Of a stretch of DNA of 9,519 nucleotides, positions 6,628-9,519 are shown in pieces. Numbering within the stretch: the stretch's first letter is position 1; every line of letters starts with the position of its first letter. Position numbers and translations under genes: made by a program. Source of the DNA: Fidelibacterota bacterium (GTDB taxonomy: Bacteria; Fidelibacterota; Fidelibacteria; Fidelibacterales; Fidelibacteraceae); contig JAUXEL010000061.1 of assembly GCA_030620575.1 (NCBI GenBank), forward strand, positions 1 to 9,519, given 5' to 3'. Under the pieces are notes generated by a model. That model made no database searches and had not been told where the DNA came from. It worked only from the letters and a program-made list of their open reading frames with translations.

Positions 6628-6663
6628 TCCCCTTCAACCCTGTCCGGAAAAGTTAGAAGGGGA
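6628..6663. repeat. Inverted repeat with 8-bp GC-rich arms
   Basis: TCCCCTTC (6628-6635) pairs with GAAGGGGA (6656-6663). The stem can be extended by AAC (6636-6638) with GTT (6652-6654) if A6655 bulges out, leaving a 13-nt loop. On the minus strand it is followed by GAATTTTT, which is terminator-like, but no transcript is expected to arrive there. An RNA or DNA structural element is equally possible. Confidence 0.55.
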
Positions 6664-6725
6664 GAAGAATAAAAAAATAAAAAACGGAGTGTAAACTGAA
6701 AAGAAAAATTATATATTATCGGATA

Positions 6726-7067
6726 ATGAAAAAGTATTTTAAAATCAGTTTGCTTCTTTTAATATCCTTGTTCCTTCTGCTGGGATGTTTTGGGAATGAA
6801 GAAATTGAAAATGTTTTAATCGGTACCTGGAAATATATGAATTACAATACCGGAGATTGGGAAAAAATTACCTTCAATGAAGATTTGACATACCGTCTGG
6901 AAAATTATAACGGGACAACTTATCAAACGGCAGTAACTACCGGTGCATATACCTATGATGAAGATAGATTTACATACGAACGCCGTGGAGCAGTAGATAT
7001 TTCATTTAACTACAGCATCTCCGGAAATAATTTATATATCCTTGGCCGTGCCTATATACGTCAGTAA
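6726..7067 (+). CDS. Small lipoprotein with lipocalin-like N-terminal pattern
   Basis: This is a 113-residue protein with a lipoprotein signal peptide. A charged MKKYFK start is followed by a leucine-rich core (8-19) and a lipobox LLGC, so Cys21 should be lipidated after cleavage. The next residues are Phe-Gly, not Asp, so sorting to the outer membrane is plausible where the Lol rule applies. The mature part begins IGTWKYMNY (32-40) and continues ITFNEDLTYRL, the G-x-W plus short beta-strand pattern seen in lipocalin-like and related small beta domains. It is short for a complete lipocalin barrel. There is no good ribosome-binding site ahead of the ATG. The gene stands alone between repeat-rich sequence and ruvB. 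Lipoprotein status is confident; ligand and role are unknown. Confidence 0.8.
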   Translation: MKKYFKISLLLLISLFLLLGCFGNEEIENVLIGTWKYMNYNTGDWEKITFNEDLTYRLENYNGTTYQTAVTTGAYTYDEDRFTYERRGAVDISFNYSISGNNLYILGRAYIRQ

Positions 7068-7201
7068 ACGCAAATTCATTTTCTTATCCATCCCCTCCGT
7101 AAATTAATATATTGTTACAATCAACCGTTACTTCAACTAAAAACATATAGCGAATCCTTGAAAAAAATCGTAAATTACCAGTTGATGGTGGCTTTTATTA
7201 T

Positions 7202-8236
7202 ATGAGATCAGAAATTGTAAATCCGGAACTTGGGGAACTTGAAAAGGAGTTGGAATTTTCGCTTCGCCCCAAGACATTGGATGAATTTATTGGTCAAAAG
7301 AAGCTCATTGAAAACCTGAAAATTTATATTAAAGCCGCAAAAAAACGGAATGAACCCTTGGATCATGTACTGCTTTTCGGTCCTCCCGGACTGGGAAAAA
7401 CCACCTTAGCAAATATTATAGCAGCAGAACTCGGATCGAATATCAGAATATCGTCCGGTCCCATTTTAGAACGTGCAGGTGATCTTGCGGGAATTCTTAC
7501 CAACTTGGATAGCGGTGACGTTTTGTTTGTTGATGAAGTCCACCGCATGAACCGGGTTGTAGAAGAATATCTCTATTCCGCGATGGAAGATTTTCGTATT
7601 GATATTATAATCGATAAAGGACCCAGCGCACGCAGTATTCAATTGAATCTTGAAGGATTTACTCTCGTTGGCGCAACAACACGGGCAGGATTACTAACTT
7701 CGCCGATACGTGACCGTTTTGGTATCACCTTGCGCCTGGATAACTATACGCACGAAGAATTGATCCGCATTGTAATACGTTCCGCGGATATACTAAAGAT
7801 CAAGATCACCCCGGATGGTGCCAGAGAACTGGGGAAACGGTCCCGCGGTACTCCACGTATTGTAAACCGGCTTCTGAAACGTTGCCGTGATTATGCGGAA
7901 GTAAAATGTGACGGGGTCATTACCAAAGAAGTTGCGAATGATGCTCTGCTTATGCTGGAGGTGGATGAAATTGGATTGGATAGTATGGATCGCCGTATTC
8001 TCTTAACATTGGTTAATCACTTTGCAGGCGGCCCGGTGGGCTTGCAAAATCTTGCGGTAGCGATCGGGGAAGAAGCTGAAACCATTGAAGAAGTATATGA
8101 GCCATTTTTAATACAAGAAGGTTTTTTGCAGCGTACTGCAAGGGGGCGTATTGCACTTGACAGAACTTACAAACACCTGCATTTAAAAAAACGTAAACCT
8201 AATTCCCAGGGGAGTTTATTCTATGACGAAGTTTGA
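7202..8236 (+). CDS. ruvB: Holliday junction branch migration ATPase RuvB
   Basis: RuvB is the hexameric AAA+ motor that, with RuvA, drives Holliday junction branch migration before RuvC cleavage. The 344 residues contain the RuvB start RPKTLDEFIGQ (22-32), Walker A GPPGLGKTT (60-68), Walker B VLFVDEVH (107-114), sensor 1 GATTR (157-161), the arginine-finger region SPIRDRFG (167-174), sensor 2 GTPR (216-219) and a C-terminal winged helix with GGPVGLQNLAVAIGE (276-290). The tail ends QGSLFYDEV, where QGSLF resembles a sliding-clamp-binding peptide. The ATG has only a weak GGTGG about 10 nt upstream; an in-frame stop at 7148-7150 and the lack of other starts support it. It overlaps queA by 14 bp. 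ruvA and ruvC are not in the window. Confidence 0.98.
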   Translation: MRSEIVNPELGELEKELEFSLRPKTLDEFIGQKKLIENLKIYIKAAKKRNEPLDHVLLFGPPGLGKTTLANIIAAELGSNIRISSGPILERAGDLAGILTNLDSGDVLFVDEVHRMNRVVEEYLYSAMEDFRIDIIIDKGPSARSIQLNLEGFTLVGATTRAGLLTSPIRDRFGITLRLDNYTHEELIRIVIRSADILKIKITPDGARELGKRSRGTPRIVNRLLKRCRDYAEVKCDGVITKEVANDALLMLEVDEIGLDSMDRRILLTLVNHFAGGPVGLQNLAVAIGEEAETIEEVYEPFLIQEGFLQRTARGRIALDRTYKHLHLKKRKPNSQGSLFYDEV

Positions 8237-9293
8237 GATTTTTAACACACAACCAAAAGCATTACGCTTATCGGATTTTGATTATGAATTGCCGAAGGAA
8301 TTGATTGCGCAATATCCAAGCGATAAACGGGGCGATGACCGTTTAATGGTGGTAAATCGTGAAAGGGGAACTTTTACCCATCATCCTTTCTCCGATATCA
8401 AGAAATTTTTAAAGCCTACAGATTGTTTGGCCTATAATAATACCAAGGTATTTCCGGCCCGCTTATTTGCATATAAGGATAAAACCGACTCTGAAGTAGA
8501 GGTCTTTTTACTGCGGGAACTGGAAGATCAGATTTGGGAAGTATTAGTGAAACCGGCGCGTAAAGTACGTATCGGAAATAAACTGCGTTTCACTGATAAT
8601 ATCTATGCCGATGTTATAGATAATACCATATCCGGAGGACGCGTGATACGGTATAATTGTTCCAAATCTACTTTTATGAAATATGTTATGGCAAACGGAA
8701 GATCACCCTTGCCGCCTTATATCAAACGCGAAAGCGAAGAGATCGATAAAGTGCGCTATCAAACTGTTTTTGCAAAAGAACTGGGAGCAGTCGCTGTGCC
8801 CACTGCCGGTCTGCACTTCACAGAAAAGATGTTTCAGGATATTGAGAAAAGAGGCATCAAATTAGCACCTATTACACTGCATATTGGATTGGGGACATTT
8901 AGATCGGTTCAAGTAGAAGACCTTCGCCGCCATCAAATGGATTCTGAATATTTTAACATTTACAAAAAAACAGCAAATATCATCAATACAACAAAACAAA
9001 ACGGTGGCCGAATTGTAGCGATAGGTACCTCCACGGTGCGTGCATTGGAATCTTCATTGATTTCCGGTACTAATGTTAATCCCAAAAACACATGGACAGA
9101 TAAATTTATTTATCCGCCGTATGTTTTTCAGGTTGTAGATGCTCTCATTACCAATTTCCATCAGCCCAAATCTACTCTTATCATGATGGTATCCGCCTTT
9201 GCAAGTCATGATCTAATTCTGGATGCTTATGCGGAAGCAATAAAAGAGAAATATAATTTCTACTCTTATGGCGATGCGATGATGATAATCTAG
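8223..9293 (+). CDS. queA: S-adenosylmethionine:tRNA ribosyltransferase-isomerase QueA
   Basis: QueA moves and rearranges the ribose of S-adenosylmethionine onto preQ1 in the wobble position of GUN-anticodon tRNAs, giving epoxyqueuosine, the next-to-last step of queuosine synthesis. The 356 residues show LSDFDYELPKELIAQYP (16-32), then further conserved stretches: NNTKVFPARLFA, RYQTVFAKELGAVAVPTAG followed by LHFT, IGTSTVRALES, NFHQPKSTLIMMVSAFA and the C-terminal YSYGDAMMII. AGGGGAG ends 8 nt before the ATG, so the start inside ruvB is favoured; it adds about 14 residues before the usual family start. Pairing of ruvB with queA is common in bacteria. A strong terminator follows. Assignment secure. 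Confidence 0.97.
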   Translation: MTKFEIFNTQPKALRLSDFDYELPKELIAQYPSDKRGDDRLMVVNRERGTFTHHPFSDIKKFLKPTDCLAYNNTKVFPARLFAYKDKTDSEVEVFLLRELEDQIWEVLVKPARKVRIGNKLRFTDNIYADVIDNTISGGRVIRYNCSKSTFMKYVMANGRSPLPPYIKRESEEIDKVRYQTVFAKELGAVAVPTAGLHFTEKMFQDIEKRGIKLAPITLHIGLGTFRSVQVEDLRRHQMDSEYFNIYKKTANIINTTKQNGGRIVAIGTSTVRALESSLISGTNVNPKNTWTDKFIYPPYVFQVVDALITNFHQPKSTLIMMVSAFASHDLILDAYAEAIKEKYNFYSYGDAMMII

Positions 9294-9330
9294 CGCAAAG
9301 TAAAAGAATAAAATACAAAATAAAAAGTAG

Positions 9331-9363
9331 GGGCGTCCGTCAGCTGACGGACGTCCTTTTTTT
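9331..9363 (+). terminator. Strong intrinsic terminator after queA
   Basis: An 11-bp stem (9331-9341 with 9346-9356, including one G-T pair) closes a four-base loop AGCT. The core GTCCGTCAG/CTGACGGAC is a perfect palindrome. Seven T residues follow at 9357-9363. An A-rich tract (about 9299-9328) on the other side would also give a T-rich tail on the minus strand, so it may work in both directions. It ends the ruvB-queA transcript about 40 nt after the queA stop. Confidence 0.93.
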
Positions 9364-9366
9364 GTT

Positions 9367-9415
9367 TGGAAGAGGAAAGTCGGAAGCCGGAAGCCGGAAG
9401 CCGGAAGCCGGAAGT
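9367..9415. repeat. 7-bp tandem repeat, consensus CGGAAGC, seven units
   Basis: The units are TGGAAGA, GGAAAGT, four identical CGGAAGC (9381-9408) and CGGAAGT. The period is seven with no gaps. On the minus strand the heptamer translates as a seven-residue repeat (FRLPASG-like) in an open frame that is a by-product of the repeat, not a gene. The array starts right after the queA terminator and shares period and purine pattern with the array at 6385-6454. Confidence 0.88.
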
Positions 9416-9449
9416 TGGGTCTTATTTCTTCGACCATTCCGTCTTCACT

Positions 9450-9519
9450 GCCCCGAAATATCGGGGCCGGACAAGCCGGGATTTCTCTCCGTCAAACGAC
9501 GGTTCGAATCAACCCGGAA
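9450..9519. other. GC-rich structured non-coding segment at the window edge
   Basis: Three inverted repeats lie close together. GCCCCGA (9450-9456) pairs with TCGGGGC (9461-9467) around loop AATA. CCGTC (9489-9493) pairs with GACGG (9498-9502) around AAAC. CCGGG (9476-9480) pairs with CCCGG (9513-9517), enclosing the previous one. No open reading frame of note covers it. It is cut by the window end, so the full element cannot be judged. Confidence 0.45.

Larger units (their letters stand above)
6339..6725. other. Gene-free intergenic mosaic of short repeats
   Basis: This stretch separates the divergent gatB operon and the lipoprotein gene. I see no convincing coding region. It holds, in order, a possible weak gatB promoter on the minus strand (TTGTTA, 17 bp, TAAATT), a 7-bp purine-rich repeat array, a 6-bp CCTYAA repeat, a 16-bp direct repeat and an inverted repeat with 8-bp arms, each listed separately where distinct. 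The composition is strongly purine-biased in some parts and pyrimidine-biased in others, suggesting non-coding repeat-derived sequence. Confidence 0.7.

Noticed and set aside
9367..9415. CRISPR array
   Set aside because: Units are 7 bp and contiguous, without spacers; no cas genes are near.
9213..9437. Minus-strand 74-codon frame over the queA 3' end and heptamer array
   Set aside because: Half is antisense to queA and half is the 7-bp repeat, which automatically gives a seven-residue repeat peptide. It also crosses a strong terminator.
9498..9519. tRNA 3' half suggested by GGTTCGAATC
   Set aside because: The required T-stem pairs fail (only the first and last of five match), no acceptor partner or anticodon arm is present upstream, and no CCA follows.

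Overview
The window looks like ordinary chromosome from a Gram-negative (diderm) bacterium of moderate-to-low GC. An outer-membrane envelope is suggested by a signal-peptide protein with beta-barrel character and by a short lipoprotein. The housekeeping genes (gatB, coaX, rsmE, ruvB, queA) are widespread. The purine-rich heptamer repeats between genes remind me of genomes of the Bacteroidota/Marinimicrobia/Cloacimonadota (FCB-like) type, but this is only an impression; nothing here fixes the phylum.

Layout, left to right. (1) 1-52: a small inverted-repeat element just beyond the fic stop. (2) 53-1135, minus: a class II Fic-domain AMP-transferase with a C-terminal winged helix. Its promoter region carries four TGCGG(AG) half-sites, one inside the -35/-10 spacer, which suggests autoregulation. 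(3) 1349-2755, plus: a PutP-like sodium:solute symporter, divergent from fic and with unusual ATC-isoleucine/GATC-rich composition. (4) About 2764-2796: a weak hairpin between convergent genes. (5) 6328 down to 2818, minus: a compact operon gatB-coaX-(beta-barrel-like protein)-rsmE, with junctions TAA|ATG, TAATG and TAATG, so the genes are probably translationally coupled. (6) 6329-6725: about 400 bp without a convincing gene, holding a mosaic of short repeats (7-bp, 6-bp and 16-bp units) and an 8-bp-arm hairpin. (7) 6726-7067, plus: a small lipoprotein with a lipocalin-like N-terminal pattern. (8) 7202-9293, plus: ruvB and queA overlapping by 14 bp, closed by a strong intrinsic terminator. 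(9) 9364-9519: a second heptamer-repeat array of the same 7-bp type, then GC-rich hairpins up to the window edge.

Functionally, the minus-strand operon combines tRNA-Gln/Asn amidation (GatB), CoA biosynthesis (CoaX) and 16S rRNA methylation (RsmE) with an unrecognised surface protein. The plus-strand pair combines Holliday junction branch migration (RuvB) with queuosine synthesis (QueA), a common gene pairing. I do not see a clearly new multi-gene system. The points most worth a second look are the Fic operator cluster, the shared heptamer repeats, the unknown barrel protein locked into a housekeeping operon, and a clamp-binding-like QGSLF tail on RuvB.
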